Of a stretch of DNA of 64,000 nt, positions 50,240 to 62,379 are shown one piece after another. The position numbers and the translations under genes are program-made. This DNA is from Ceratopteris richardii. Lineage: Eukaryota > Streptophyta > Polypodiopsida > Polypodiales > Pteridaceae. The first letter of the stretch is position 1. Every line of letters starts with the position of its first letter. The notes beneath the pieces are model-generated. The model saw nothing but the letters and a program-made list of their open reading frames with translations, was not told where the DNA came from and made no database searches. The stretch is from contig CM035407.1 in NCBI GenBank assembly GCA_020310875.1, forward strand, positions 220,438,653 to 220,502,652, given 5' to 3'.

Positions 50240-51560
50240 AAATGTGTAAATGTGTAGATATGTGTGTGTGTATGTGTGTGTGTGTATGTATGCTCTATTT
50301 TTATATGTGTATGTATGCATATGTGTATATGTCTATGTGTGTGTATGTATGCATGCATTTGTGTATATGTGTATGTGTGTGTATGTATGTGTGTGCATAT
50401 ATGTGTGTATGTGTGTGTATGTGTATGTATGCATATGTGTATATATGTGTGTGTATGTATGTGTGTATGTATGTGTGTATGCATGTGTGTGTATGTATGC
50501 ATGTATGTATATTTGTATGTGTGTGTATGCATGCATGTGTGTATATGTGTGTATGTAAGTATGCATGTGTGTATATGTGTGTGTATGTAAGCATGCATGT
50601 GTGTACATGTATGTGTGTATGTATGCATGTGTAAATGTGTATATGTGTGTGTGTATGTGTGTGTGTATGTATGCTCTATTTTGCTATGTGTATGTATGCA
50701 TGTGTGTATGTGTGTGTATGTATGCATGCATGTGTGTATATGTGTATGTGTGTGCATGTATATGTGTGCATGTATGTGTGTGTGTATGTGTATGTATGCA
50801 TATGTGTATATACGTGTGTGTATGTATGTGTGTATGCATGTGTGTGTATGTATGCATGTATGTATATTTGTATGTGTGTGTATGCATGCATGTGTGTATA
50901 TGTGTGTATGTAAGCATGCATGTGTTTATATGTGTGTGTATGTAAGCATGCATGTGTGTACATGTATGTGTGTATGTATGCATGTGTAAATGTGTAGATG
51001 TGTGTGTGTGTATGTGTGTGTATGTGTGTGTATGTGTGTGTATGTGTGTGTGTATGTATGCTCTATTTTGCTATGTGTATGTATGCATGTGTGTATATGT
51101 GTATGTGTGTGTATGTATGCATGCATGTGTGTATATGTGTATGTGTGTGTATGTATGTGTGTGCATGTATGTGTGTATGTGTATGTATGCATATGTGTAT
51201 ATATGTGTGTGTATGTATGTGTGTATGCATGTGTATGTGTATGTATGCATGTATGTATATTTATATGTGTGTGTATGCATGTGTATGTGTATGTATGCAT
51301 GTATGTATATTTATATGTGTGTGTATGCATGCATGTGTGTATGTAAGCATGCATGTGTGTATATGTGTGTGTATGTAAGCATGCATGTGTGTACATGTAT
51401 GTGTGTATGTATGCATGTGTAAATGTGTAGATGTGTGTGTGTATGTGTGTGTGTATGTATGCTCTATTTTCCTGTGAGTGTATATATGCATGTGTGTATA
51501 TGTGTATGTGTGTGTATGTATGCATGTGTAAATGTGTAGATGTGTGTGTGTATGCTCTAT
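50240..51560 (+). repeat. TG/ATGCATG-rich satellite with a 380-400 bp higher-order unit
   Basis: The rare word TGCTCTATTT marks unit boundaries at about 50291, 50672, 51059, 51460 and 51553. Spacings are 381, 387, 401 and 93 bases. Between markers the order of GTATGCATATGTGTATAT-like words is conserved from unit to unit. All reading frames here are repeat artefacts. Confidence 0.9.
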
Positions 51561-51599
51561 TTTCCTATCTCTATCTTCCTTTCTTTTCATCATTCTTTA

Positions 51600-51690
<91 letters not shown>

Positions 51691-51710
51691 TCTCTCTCTT
51701 TCTCTCTCTA
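51600..51710 (+). repeat. (CT)n microsatellite
   Basis: CT tract of about 110 bases with a few TTT and ATC interruptions. Confidence 0.95.
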
Positions 51711-51737
51711 TCAATAGACAATAAAACAATCACTTAC

Positions 51738-51990
51738 AAGTATGTTCCTCTTTTGGATCGTTGTCGTCAAAGCGTAATGTAGGTGGTCTATCGTTGAATT
51801 CCAAACAATCAATGCCAAAGAACTTCTGCAAAATCAAAGAGAAGAGAAATTATAACACCTAAAGCATAGAGAAAGACAAAAGCTAATAGTACGCGCACTA
51901 CTTACCAATATCTCAGATCTAAACCGAGGAAGAGTGTGTGTGTGTGTAGAGAGAGAGAGATCTGTGTGTGTGTGTGCACAAGACAATGCA
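51738..51990 (-). CDS. Two exon-like frames of an unrecognised protein (partial)
   Basis: On the minus strand an exon ending at 51906 (LPRFRSEIL) is followed by a GTAAGT donor, an 80-base intron with a pyrimidine-rich TTTTGCAG acceptor, and a second exon at 51825-51738 (KFFGIDCLEFNDRPPTLRFD, then DNDPKEEHT). A second GTAAGT donor follows. The frame is open and consistent across the intron, which is unlikely by chance. No start codon is clear upstream, where CA and CT repeats intervene, and no further exon is seen to the left before the (CT)n tract. I do not recognise the protein. It lies inside the presumed CACTA element and may be part of its gene. Confidence 0.45.
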
Positions 51991-52074
51991 GTTCCCAATT
52001 TGCTTCACGTGCGCAAGTTCGACAGAAGACAAACAGTACTCAAACACGCGCAAAAAAGTGAAGTTTTGCTCTCG

Positions 52075-52365
52075 GGTTCCCGGTATGTTTAAAAGTCGGC
52101 CTCGGTATGTCCGTCGGTATGGGCGTCGGTAACTTCCAGTAAATTATCGACGCTTATACCGACGCTCATACCGATGCTCATACCGGCACTTATACCGACG
52201 CTTATACCGATGTCCGCGGAGCACACCGACGATCCATTTAAAACGGTCATACTGATGGTCACTTGACTGTCGGTATCTTTAGTTCATGTTTTTCGACGTT
52301 TATATCGGCGCCACGCGTGACCGTCGGTATAAGCGGCGTCGGTATGCCCCTCATATGTTGTAGTG
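52075..52365 (-). mobile_element. Terminus of a CACTA-type DNA transposon
   Basis: The minus strand starts CACTACAACATATGAGGGG at 52365. It is followed by about 290 bases packed with TACCGACG-type words in both orientations (for example near 52118, 52125, 52165, 52197, 52268, 52322 and 52337). A CACTA terminal sequence with short subterminal repeats in both directions is the hallmark of plant En/Spm elements, where they bind the transposase. The element body extends to the left. I did not find the opposite CACTA end, so it may be truncated. Confidence 0.7.
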
Positions 52366-52384
52366 GATTTACCTACACTGTGCC

Positions 52385-53043
52385 TCTCTCTCTCGCATAT
52401 AAATCTGCACATAATGCATCAGCCACCGGTTTGCTTGAGTGAATTGAATTCTCTCTCTCTATCTCTCTCTATGTGTCGTGAGTGCCTCACTCTCTCTTTA
52501 TGCATGCGTGAAGTATTAGGCAAGAGGATGGGTTCTCACTTTCTCTCTCTCTCTATCTATGCCTGCCAGAAGTCTCCTCATCTCTCTCTCTATTCCTCTC
52601 TCTCTGTTCCTCTCTCTCTCTCTTTCTTTCTCTCTGTCTCTCTCTCTTTCTCTCGCGGACATAAGCACGTACCTGCAAAATAGTATTCAGAAAAAATCAT
52701 TCAAACGCTATAGATATATATACACATAGACACGCACACACATGCATGCCATATCACTCTAGTTAACACACATGCATACCACACACATACACACCACACA
52801 CATACACTCTTTCTCATGCACGCGCATGCACAACTCACATATGCACACATAGAATTAGAATTAGACTTACTTTAACTTCCACTTTAACCCACACACGTAT
52901 ATTATTTGATTTAATAGTAAAATGTACATTAATCATACATTTACTATATTGTATAGTGATTTAATAGCAATAGGTATTTTAATCATACATTTATTAATTG
53001 AGTTATACTAACAATAAGATATATGTAATAAAGAAATTATTAA

Positions 53044-53111
<68 letters not shown>

Positions 53112-53846
53112 CAACATAGATTAACATGAAGTAAATCAAATGTTTATAAACACACACACTTTTCACATTATAATATTTTATATAATACATAATATTTTAT
53201 TTAATGTATAATATTTTTTTGATGCATAATCCAAATTATACATTAGGTAATTTTTCAGTGTAGGTTAAATATCTATTAAATTAATGATTAACACACATAG
53301 TTATATACAAGTACCTAGGATAACGTATCTTTTTAGGGTTTTATTCTAAGGTGACTAATCACATAAGTTTATAATGGGATAGGATGTTTTTGATGTAATA
53401 TATATAGATATACTCATAATATTAGGTACACACATAGGGTTGAACCTAATAACACGTAAACAGACACACTTACCCATAATCATAAACACATACATAAACA
53501 CAAATGTGCATCATGAATACATTTGAGTAGACAAGCATAGGCTTACAAAAGTAGGAGCTTATTTAGACACACAGATATATACATATTTTCACATCCACAT
53601 GTTATCACACATTCATAAACACAAGCATAAAGCCACATAAACATCAGAATACATTCTTACCCATGCATCCAACATCAATGCTCATGCATACACATGGCAC
53701 ATACCCTTGCACACATATACATAAGCATGGTTATAATATACTTATTCATAAGGCTTGTTTGTATTCAACTACATAAGAATTCATAAACATATGGAATTTA
53801 GATGATGCGATCTTTGATCAGTCCAGATTTTTAGATTTTTGTTTCC
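52385..53846 (-). repeat. Right arm of the long inverted repeat
   Basis: Reverse complement of 47394-48785, with a roughly 60-base extra duplication near 52920-52990 and a shorter (TA)n tract. Its inner edge lies only about 20 bases from the CACTA terminus. Confidence 0.92.
53048..53109 (+). repeat. (TA)n microsatellite in the right arm
   Basis: About 30 TA units at the mirror position of 48151-48275. Confidence 0.95.
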
Positions 53847-54917
53847 TATAGGTACTAAAGAGAGATAGTCAATTCAAAGAAATTTATCAAAAAGGTTTGA
53901 GAGAGATAAAAAATAACCATTCTAAAAACAAATTTTTTTGAATATCAATTTGAATGTGTAAATCATTCCGACATCTGCCCCCACCAAACCTACACATCGT
54001 CCCGATGGGCCAACGTGTAGATCATGGGAAGCAATATCAAATTATTTGGGAAAAAACTTATAAATTGACTTTAAATTAGATGATAAAAAATGCTTCTAAA
54101 TTCAAATTAAGTTTCTGATAATACAAAAAATCTATAAAATTATATAAATGTGAATTGGAAATCATTTTGTTCAATGCATGAAATCAAAAGACAAATTTAG
54201 AAAATCATATAATAGTCATTTAGATAGTCGCGGTACTTACCATTCCATTAACCCTGTTCACAAGAAATATTTAGTTTATGTAAGTATTCTATCCTTTATC
54301 TCTTAGTCGTCTACCATAAGATACATCTAACTAATTCTTCTATAGCAGACCTCCACCTCATATAGCCCGTAATACATTTTAGGAGTGATTTCGAGACCAG
54401 AACTGAATCATGATTTTTTTTTTAATTCTTTTTCTTTGTTTTTCTTTTTCTTTTTCTTCCTTTCTTTTTCTTTTTTTTTCATCTTATAGCAACCTTGTAC
54501 TGCTTGATGTATTTATTTTTCTTTCTTTTTTCTCTTTGCAACTTTTTTGTTAATGGAAAAAGGCTTAACCCTTATTCAGAGCTGAGGTTCTAGGAGCATG
54601 CCACAGTCAGACTATGATCTCATTAGCTAAACATTTTAGAAAATAAAGAATCCTACTTATATAAAGTAAATCTACCTTTACTAAGAGTCGCAAGTCAAGT
54701 TTTCCCCTCTCCTATCCTCATGACAAATTATAAGTTCCCTAAATTTGACCTTTAACTCGCATACACATTCCTACTTTGACTTCTTTTTCATTATCTACAT
54801 AATTTTAATAAATTTTCTTTTATACCGGAAACATATAAATTCCTAATTATGAAATGCATGAAAAGAAATTTTTATATTAAAATTAAAGAACAATTAGAAT
54901 TATTTCACCTAATATAC
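53847..54917. other. Unassigned AT-rich sequence with a pyrimidine tract
   Basis: No gene seen. A T/TTTTC-rich tract at about 54412-54480 is a purine run on the minus strand and could be related to the 3' end of gypsy D. No LTR matching 62404-63293 is visible here. Confidence 0.4.
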
Positions 54918-55272
54918 TTATACTTCATCTTCATCTTCCAAGAAGTCTTCATCTAACTCGTAATCACTGCTTGCCCTTCTTTTAAATAGTTTTATCCTCT
55001 TTCCTACGATCACAATTCTTAAAGGAGTTCCATCAAGTTCTTGTAACATATATGTACCTGTATCAAACACAGAAACAACAACATATGGACCAAACCATCA
55101 TTTAGTTAATTTATGGTGTGCATGATATTGAGTTTCAAAAGTACTATCACAAATGAGTACCCAATGCCTACCCTCTATCGATCGTGGCCTAAGTCGATGT
55201 TCTTGTCAAAGTAAATTTTATTCTTTAAATTGCTCATTTTCACTCCAACACAAATACATCATATTTTATGTA
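54918..55272 (-). pseudogene. Gypsy integrase C-terminal part
   Basis: The minus strand reads WFGPYVVVSVFDTGTYMLQE near 55110-55050, followed by LDGTPLRIVIVGKRIKLFK and an acidic tail (DELDEDFLEDEDEV-like) ending at TAA 54918. The GPY/F-type module and the basic KRIK stretch are typical of the integrase C-terminus of Ty3/gypsy elements. A TGA directly precedes WFGPY (probably from TGG) and further stops lie upstream, so it is dead. It probably belongs to gypsy D, whose middle part is missing. Confidence 0.8.
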
Positions 55273-56480
55273 CTAAGTCACTTGGTTGATGTTGATTTGA
55301 TGAGAGATAGTAGAAAGTTTTTGAGACGATTTCTCATTTTTTGTTTTGTCTTCCAAAGAGTTTCTTTAGGGGAAGTATATGGAAAAACAACACATATAAA
55401 TGACTACGTACATAGTACATAGGATCTAGTAGAAGGGGCCATTAGAAATCGTTTCCTATATGCCTTCCAACACCATTTTGAAGAAAAAATGGAACTAAGG
55501 GGGAGAAAATGCTATAAAGTAAGGTGTTAGATCTTAGGACATGGTTATGAGGCCAAGAAGCCTCAAAATGTATATATGGGGAAGGAAATGTTTTAATGTA
55601 AGGTCTTAGATCTTTGGACATGGTTATGAGGCCAACAAGCCTTGGGATAATAGCCACAATTGATATGGGTATGGGGGATGGAAAAGGAATGGATCATGTA
55701 GTTTTTTAACAAGAAGGTGAAATGCAAGCTAAAATGGATGAATGGATCCCAACCACTATAATTACTATCTCAAAGGATAGAGTAAAACCAAGTCCCTTGT
55801 GCGAGAGATGGAAAATGAGGGAGATATTTGCAACTGACATTTTCTTGGATCTTATGTCACATTGATGATGGCCATCTTCTTTTGTATAGCTCATAGAACA
55901 ACATTCTTTTCTAACAAGTTTGGAGTACGAAGTATTGCTTTGGGTCAGAGCCAACTTACAGCTATTGTCTATCTACAAGTTAGCATCATCAGCTAAGACC
56001 TTATTTTTGTGACAAAATCAAGAAGGTGATGTTGCATGGATCATCCTAGTCTTTATCTTATGCTTGGATTTGTCGTAGCACAACTGGTGGACACACTTCT
56101 AGCTATATATGCAACATGGGGTTTCACGAACATTAGAGGTATTGTCGGCTTACATCCTCGAGAACCAAGCAACCTCTCCTCTAATAAGCGTAGTTAGCAC
56201 CCTGCGTGAACAAAGATAGTCAAGCAGACAAAAAAGAGAGCCAAAATCGCAAGGTTGAGGGAACTTCACACCTTAAAGGGGCACGTTGAATCAGTCATGA
56301 GGCTGAACGTCCTAGTTATAAATACCATTTAACAAGCATACACAGTCAGATGTTGGGTTTATAGAGAAACCATCATCCCATCTCTTCCTTCTTTTTTCTA
56401 ATCGATAGAGTAAAATGCTCCTATACACAAACAATTCCTATGTTGTAGAATGAAATGATCATGTTACAACAATAATTCAT
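55273..56480. other. Unassigned region including a duplicated block
   Basis: 55273-55640 is repeated at 63651-64000. Part of it (55273-55440) may be degraded integrase on the minus strand. Two 80-base tandem units begin near 55520 and 55600 (GGACATGGTTATGAGG in both). 55641-56480 shows no recognisable coding domain. It replaces the reverse transcriptase and RNase H expected between the protease and integrase of gypsy D. Confidence 0.5.
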
Positions 56481-56492
56481 GTCTTGTGTGAT

Positions 56493-57155
56493 TTATTCTC
56501 TTGTTCTACATTCATTCATGGTTATCACTTCTTCGTTTACACACACATCGAGAGTGGCTAAAATCTCCATCCAACCATGAGGTTCGAATTCTTCATCTAA
56601 GAATATTTGAGGCATGTAAGCTGGATCTTGTACAGACCTAGCTATTCCTTGCCTTTGTGGCCATCCTTTCCTTCTATCCTCTTCCTTTCTCGCAGTTTGG
56701 CATATCCATAGATGAGTGTCTTTGTTCATCCACGATTGGTCGCTTGAACCTATATTGTGAATCGACTGCTCGTCTTCCTCCTTGTGAATCTGATTCCATT
56801 GCAAGGGAGGAACATCTTGATATGCGTATGTGTGGAGATTTATTCTTGTCGTGGTTCCTTCATGCTATAAGTATACTGCGTCTTTTCCCCAATCTTGCAC
56901 TACCTTTAGCTGTCTCATGAAGGGTCTTCCAAGTATTATCTCATAATTGCTAGCCCTTTCAAATTGACATATCGCTAAGGTGTGCTCGAATTCAACTCCG
57001 CAAGTGGTAAAAATTACTCTTTCCAATAATCCCAAGGGTCTTTTAGTGTGTCCGTCAGCCATTTGTATCTTCATGCGCGTTGGTCTTAAGGCTGGTTTTC
57101 CCCATTTCTCCCAGATTTCTTTAGTTGCAATTCCTACTCCAGCTCCAGAATCCAA
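56493..57155 (-). pseudogene. Gypsy D protease and following linker
   Basis: AILDSGAGVGIATKEIWEKW near 57155-57095 holds the retropepsin DSGAG active site. ASNYEIILGRPFMRQLKVVQ near 56945-56890 is the I-LGR block that ends the retropepsin fold. The protease frame runs uninterrupted for over 90 residues. The downstream frame (QSWMNKDTHLWICQTARKEE, to 56493) is a linker that stops before any reverse transcriptase motif. Confidence 0.85.
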
Positions 57156-57170
57156 GATGGCTTTAGTGCT

Positions 57171-58114
57171 CTAACCCCTATAGGTAATTGGAAGGCAAGT
57201 GTTTCCTTCATCTCCTTTGCTGAAATCTCCAACCTTATCGACCGAGATTTTGACTGTGGTCACTTCATCAGGCATCTCCTTCTCTTCCGCCTTGATCTCC
57301 AATTGACTGGTTAATTTCTCCTTCAAATGTGGTTTGACCTTCAAAAGTTCTTCCAATGTCAGTGTGCAAGGGATTTTTACCTTTCTAAGGTGTTGTATGA
57401 TGTCCGATGTTTGGACTGATGGGTTCTGTTCTTTTTTTCTTATTGAGGGAATGCAGTATAATTTCGAATTATGTTTGTATTCTCCTGTATAATTTGGTAA
57501 AGCTTTTACACTGTCATTTTCCTTGTCGTTTTGATCAATTTGTAATAATCCTTCTGAATTCAGCTCAGGTATTGAATCTTCTAGTTCACCTTCTGCTTCT
57601 AGCTCTTCAAAGGGTGGTTCAATTCCTTCCACTTTCTTCCATCTGTCTTCTTGGACTCTTGCCCACAAATCTTTAGGCCATTCTCCATCTACTTCGGGGA
57701 CAATGGATCCTTCTCTTTTATCCTCGCATTGATTACCATTATGTGTCTCACCTTCTTTGGGTTTCTTGGGGTCATTAGGGATGACACACCTTGGAATTCT
57801 TTTTCGGGAATTCGTGACGTGGGTAGTCGAAGAACAGGTTTTTCTAGGGTCTGTTGAGCTACTTCAATTAACTTTTTGCATATCTCCAACCTTTCTTTCT
57901 CTAAGTCACCTCTAGGATATTCTTTTTCGTGTTGTTCAATGGTTGGTCCTGCTCTGATTCGCACCTGGTACGCCTGAATCCACATGGCTAACTCTTCTGG
58001 CATGGGATCTCCTAAAACTAATCCTACCTCTTCTTTTTTATGCTTTCCTTTTTTATTTTCTTCTTCAAGTTTCTGTTTCTCCGTTTGATCTTGTTCATTT
58101 TTTTCCTTCTCCAT
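57171..58114 (-). CDS. Gypsy D gag-protease linker region
   Basis: Two long minus-strand frames (58114-57689 and 57668-57171) carry charged, lysine/glutamate-rich text: EEVGLVLGDPMPEELAMWIQ near 58030, EIKAEEKEMPDEVTTVKISV near 57300. They are separated by one short break and lead into the protease. I know of no function for this spacer; composition suggests coiled or disordered structure. Confidence 0.7.
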
Positions 58115-58165
58115 CTGTTGTTGTAGTTTCTTTTCCTTTATCCTATCTCTACGATTCTTCCATAT

Positions 58166-59199
58166 CTATGTTTGTTTACTTGTAACAATTTTCCCAGGCT
58201 CTTCCGAGTCTTCAACTCCTTGAGGTGTAGGTGTATTCACCTCTCTGTCGCTTTGGTCATTCTCCCCAGTTTTTTCTGGTGTCTCTCTAGCTTTAGCTCT
58301 TGTTATTGCTTTCAATGGCACGGTGTACTCCTTATCACTCCCTGACGACTCTACTACTTCTATCACATTAATTTGCACGTTTGAGTTAACTTTGTTGGGG
58401 TTCTTGGGGCAATCTCTGAAAAGGTGTTCTTTACCACAATCACCACAGTATCCTTCCCAAACTCGCTGTGGTGGTAGTGGGTTTGGTAGTGTAAATTCTC
58501 TGATATAGTGATCACCTCCACATCTATAACATGGTCCTCTTGGTACAGGCGGTCTATTCAAAGGTCGGGGGGGTATGGATGCTCTGGGAGCTGTGTACAT
58601 CAATGACACATAATCCTGCTCATATCCATAAGAAGTATCTAGTACCTCCCTGCCATATGCATATGGTTCGTACATTTGTCCATATTCTATCATAGGGCTC
58701 TCATAAGTGGAATAGTTTCCTTGACTATGGTCATAGGATGAGTCATATGGTTCATTACTAGTCAAAGGTGTGGCTGGAATTATTGCTCTCTCTAAGTTTT
58801 CTTTAGGTTGAGCCATTTTCACTGGGACAACATTCTGAGGATGGGGTGGTTGTTGTCCTAACACCGGTTGTGGTTGAGCGTACCCTTGATAAGCATACGG
58901 TCGTGGTACTGGTCCCGCTGCTGATATGTGGGATATCTAAAGGCTTCTCCTCCTTGATCTCTCTGAGGGTATCCATAAGGTCTCATGAGAGGTTGTACCA
59001 GTCTTGATTACCTATTGTAAGGACAATTTTCTCTACTGTGATTTGTGTATTTTTGTTCTATGCTGCAATATTGTAGAGGGCCCGGGACGGGTGGTCTAGT
59101 GTAAGCATAAGCAGGTGGTGGGACTACTCCCCTAGTGCATAAATAAGAGGGATGATCACCTCCACAATGCATACATCTTCTAAGCATAGGTACTCTCAT
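58166..59199 (-). CDS. Gypsy D gag zinc knuckles
   Basis: Frame 59199-59008 has CMHCGGDHPSYLC near 59170. Frame 58864-58166 has CYRCGGDHYIREF near 58530 (last Cys changed to Phe) and CGDCGKEHLFRDCPKNP near 58450. So there are three knuckle-like modules of CX2CX3HX4C spacing in a proline-rich context. Such knuckles bind element RNA. The frame breaks once, between 59008 and 58864. Confidence 0.8.
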
Positions 59200-59220
59200 T
59201 GGGTTGTTGGGGTAGTTCCT

Positions 59221-60012
59221 CTATCCTTGAACATTCAGTTTCTTTGCTACTAAGTCGGCTATTTCCTCTACATTGTTCTTAGGGTTTGATGTACTGCTGG
59301 CGGAATCTTCACTTCTTACACTACCTTGAGGTATTTTCAGATCTTCTGCTAGATTGTCCTCTAGATCAATACATTCTTTCATACACTCTTGCAAAGTTTG
59401 AACTCTTTTCACATATACCAGTGATCTTAATGATCCATTCACTAACCCTTCCAAAAATAATGACACCATCTTGTTTTGAGTGGGTCTCTCCTTAACAGAG
59501 CATCTATCCACATATTGTTTGAATCTCCTTGCTACCAGTCTCACTGATTCCATCGGAGCTTGCTTAAAGCTATGGATCAATGATGAAGAGTTGTTTTTAA
59601 TCCCAGATTTGGTGAATTCTTCAATTAATTCTTGATAGACTTGTTCCATGTTTTGAAAATTATTAGGATCTAACGGCTGGAACCAAGCTAAAGCTGTGTC
59701 TGTCAAAGTTAGACCAAAAGATTCATATTGGATCAAGAAATCTTCCACTTGTTTGGCTCTAATTACTTGCTTGAATTCAGCTATATGATTGTAAGGTTCA
59801 CTAGAGCCATCATAATGGTTTCTCATGCATTTAACAACTTGAATATGCCTTAATCTTCTTCCTGCTTCAGGTGGTTTAGCCATCAGCGGGAAAACTGGTC
59901 TTCCTATGGGTATGCCAGGTCCTCTTACCAGAGGTGGTCTATCTGGAACAGAGATTCTATTCCTTGGGTCAACAGGGGGCTGAGGCCGATAGTTAGGGTT
60001 ATTTGCTGGCAT
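59221..60012 (-). CDS. Gypsy D gag (Retrotrans_gag domain)
   Basis: 264 codons uninterrupted. It shows the gag core: MRNHYDGSSEPYNHIAEFKQ near 59820, then LTLTDTALAWFQPLDPNNFQ near 59720, and RLVARRFKQYVDRCSVKERP near 59535. The LT-x-x-A-x-x-WF block is diagnostic. It overlaps the upstream frame (60604-59999) by a few codons, suggesting either a frameshift mutation or programmed frameshifting; I favour mutation. Confidence 0.85.
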   Translation of the reverse strand: MPANNPNYRPQPPVDPRNRISVPDRPPLVRGPGIPIGRPVFPLMAKPPEAGRRLRHIQVVKCMRNHYDGSSEPYNHIAEFKQVIRAKQVEDFLIQYESFGLTLTDTALAWFQPLDPNNFQNMEQVYQELIEEFTKSGIKNNSSSLIHSFKQAPMESVRLVARRFKQYVDRCSVKERPTQNKMVSLFLEGLVNGSLRSLVYVKRVQTLQECMKECIDLEDNLAEDLKIPQGSVRSEDSASSTSNPKNNVEEIADLVAKKLNVQG

Positions 60013-60874
60013 GGAAAACTACACGTGGTCTGACAAGAATATGGGTTTGTTGTGTCTGTCCAGACTGTTGATACGAATTATCTTGAAAAGTCCCTTGGGG
60101 GTTTTGTGAAGTAGTGGCTTGATCTCGAGGAGGGAACACTAGAATGTTCTGATATTTCAACCCTGTTCTTTCTATCTCCGTTAAAGGCCAGTACCTCCTT
60201 TGGTTTCTGTCCAAGTATGTGATGATGGTGGGGAATTCAGGATCTTGTAACTCATAGACAGTAATGGGGTTAGGGGCTACTTCCCATAATGAAGAGTGGG
60301 CTCTAAGAAGATGCTCCATTCCATTGATCAAATACACATCCATTAGGGAATCATCTTGGGGAACTAGGTCTCCTCTCAAAACCCTAACAACAGTAGATCT
60401 CCCTCTAGGGGTGGTCACTTGCTCTTCATGTCCCTCTGTATTAAGGTTATGAGCATTATCTTCTTCCCCTTGTTCATTGATACTTTCAGGGTGTTCCGTA
60501 ACAACATACTCAATATCTCTTCTGTCCATATAAAACCCTCTTGTATATTTAACTGTTGGCCTAGGTACTAAGTAAGCTTCTGAAGCTTTCTTTAGTCTGG
60601 CCACTAATCAGTTTAGACCATCTAGGTAGATAGGTATCTCATGTTGATTGGTGTTCACATATTCCAAAGATGTCCGATATTCACCTTCACTAATTGACAT
60701 CATGCCAATCATTGGTACTGTATTTTGCATATCCTCGGAAGCCATGGGAATTTCCTCCTCTGACTCACTAGAGGTTTCACAATAATGTGAACGGTTACTG
60801 GGTTCGGCTACACTTCCCACTGAAGAGATTACACTTCTTCGGCTTCCTAGGGTTCTCCCAGACCTTAGGTTCAT
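59999..60874 (-). CDS. Gypsy D gag N-terminal region
   Basis: Frame 60874-60608 starts MNLRSGRTLGSRRSVISSVG, resembling the LRSG-containing N-terminus often seen in plant gypsy gag proteins. A TAG at about 60608 separates it from frame 60604-59999 (RDIEYVVTEHPESINEQGEE, then DLVPQDDSLMDVYLINGMEH). Long clean frames mark this element as younger than the copia copies. Confidence 0.7.
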
Positions 60875-60974
60875 TCACTTCAAAGCTCTGATCAACCTTA
60901 GCCAACCTCCAGCTCCTAGAGTCCTTTACTGAGGGTCTGAATTCTAGGGAAAATTTGGTTGAAATAGGACTGAC

Positions 60975-61740
60975 CAAGAAGTCACAACACATGATACTTG
61001 AACCCAACAAAAATCCACGATACTCGATATCTGACTGACTGGAAATTTATCACGATACTCGATATTTGATCAGCTAGGCTTTACCACGATACTCGATACT
61101 CGAGAAGTATCGCCTAAGAAATCCACGATAGTCGATACTCGACTCACTGCAAAAGGTCACGATACACGATACTTGATCAAGACGATACACGATACTTGGT
61201 GGACACGATACTCGATAGTTGACCGGTATCAGGATCAGAAATCTACGATATGCGATACACGATATTCCACCATAAAATTTCCATGATACTCGATAGTCCA
61301 CAAGTATCACGAGAAAATTCCCGACGATACTCGATATGAGGCTGGAGCTAGTCTCACAATACTTGACACTGAAGGTCACGGTACACGATATTTGGTGGGT
61401 ATTGCGAAAAAAATCACGATACATGATACTTGGTATTCCCACGATATTCGATATTTGTCAAGTATCGTTTTTAGATCTCTACGATACTTGATATGTGACC
61501 AATATTACGAGAAATTTTCCAACGATAATCGATCTCTACCAGGTATCGTGAATTTAACTGTCACGATACACGATATTCATCAGGTATCGCTCAAAAAAAT
61601 CATGATATACGATACATGATATCAACTTAGTATCGCGAGTGTTTCTCAGCGATGCACGATATTTGATCACTTCAAGTATCGCAATACTCGACCACAGGAG
61701 TTCACGATACCTAGGTATCGCGATACCTCAACCGTGGGAG
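60975..61740 (-). repeat. Degenerate CACGATACTCG repeat in the gypsy D leader
   Basis: More than 20 occurrences of CACGATACTCGATA or close variants (ACACGATACTTG, CGATATTTG) at irregular 15-50 base spacing. Several face inverted partners (GTATCG), so short hairpins are possible. Further single copies lie near 62032, 62053 and 62634, reaching into the LTR. There is no coding potential. Confidence 0.9.
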
Positions 61741-62379
61741 AACATGATGCTTGACACTTTTTTCAACTTTTGACTGGAGTTTTTGGATTTTAAATGCATA
61801 CAAGTGTTTCTCAAGCTCATCTACCCTCTCCTCTCCATCTGTACCACCAAAAATTAACTTTCTTAACCCTGAAATACCCCCACGATACGTACTGCAGACC
61901 GTTCTACTGAAAGACTTGATTTAGTTGGCAAAGATGAATGATAGATCAATGTGCTCACCTTGGATACTAGCCTCCAGCTATTCACTCTCCTCCACTCGCT
62001 TTGCGTAGCTCAAATACCCGGCTCTCAACTCACGATACTCGATTGCAGATTTTCACGATACTTGTTCTATAGACAAGTGATTTGAAAAGGGACAATTTTT
62101 TGGGTTTTATACTTTTTGAAAAGTTCTTCCTAACTAAAAAGACTCACAAGACTAGAGTTAATGGCTACTCTAACTCCCTAACTACTCCCTTCTTCCTCCT
62201 ACTCTACTCATTCCACTCACTTCCCTAGACTATTAACTCACTACACACACTTCAAGAGTGAGAAGTAGTAAGTGCGGATGAGTGTGACTTACCAAAGAAG
62301 AGAAATTCACAACTCCTCTACTCGCTTCAATGTTGAAAGCTACTTACCATCACACGAATGCCTCGGTTTGATTCGACAC
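61741..62379 (-). other. Gypsy D 5' leader
   Basis: Sequence between the primer site and gag. Noncoding; long leaders are usual in this kind of gypsy element. Confidence 0.6.

Noticed and set aside
49073..51724. Many overlapping open frames of 80-200 codons on both strands
   Set aside because: All arise from TGTATGTATGCATG-type repeats that lack stops in several frames; no non-repetitive protein text is present.
55706..55954. An 82-codon minus-strand frame in the gypsy D gap
   Set aside because: It shows no domain or similarity to a retroelement block, and neighbouring sequence has stops in all frames.
60975..61740. A CRISPR-like array
   Set aside because: The repeats are degenerate, irregularly spaced and inside a plant retroelement leader; no cas genes or unique spacers of even length exist.
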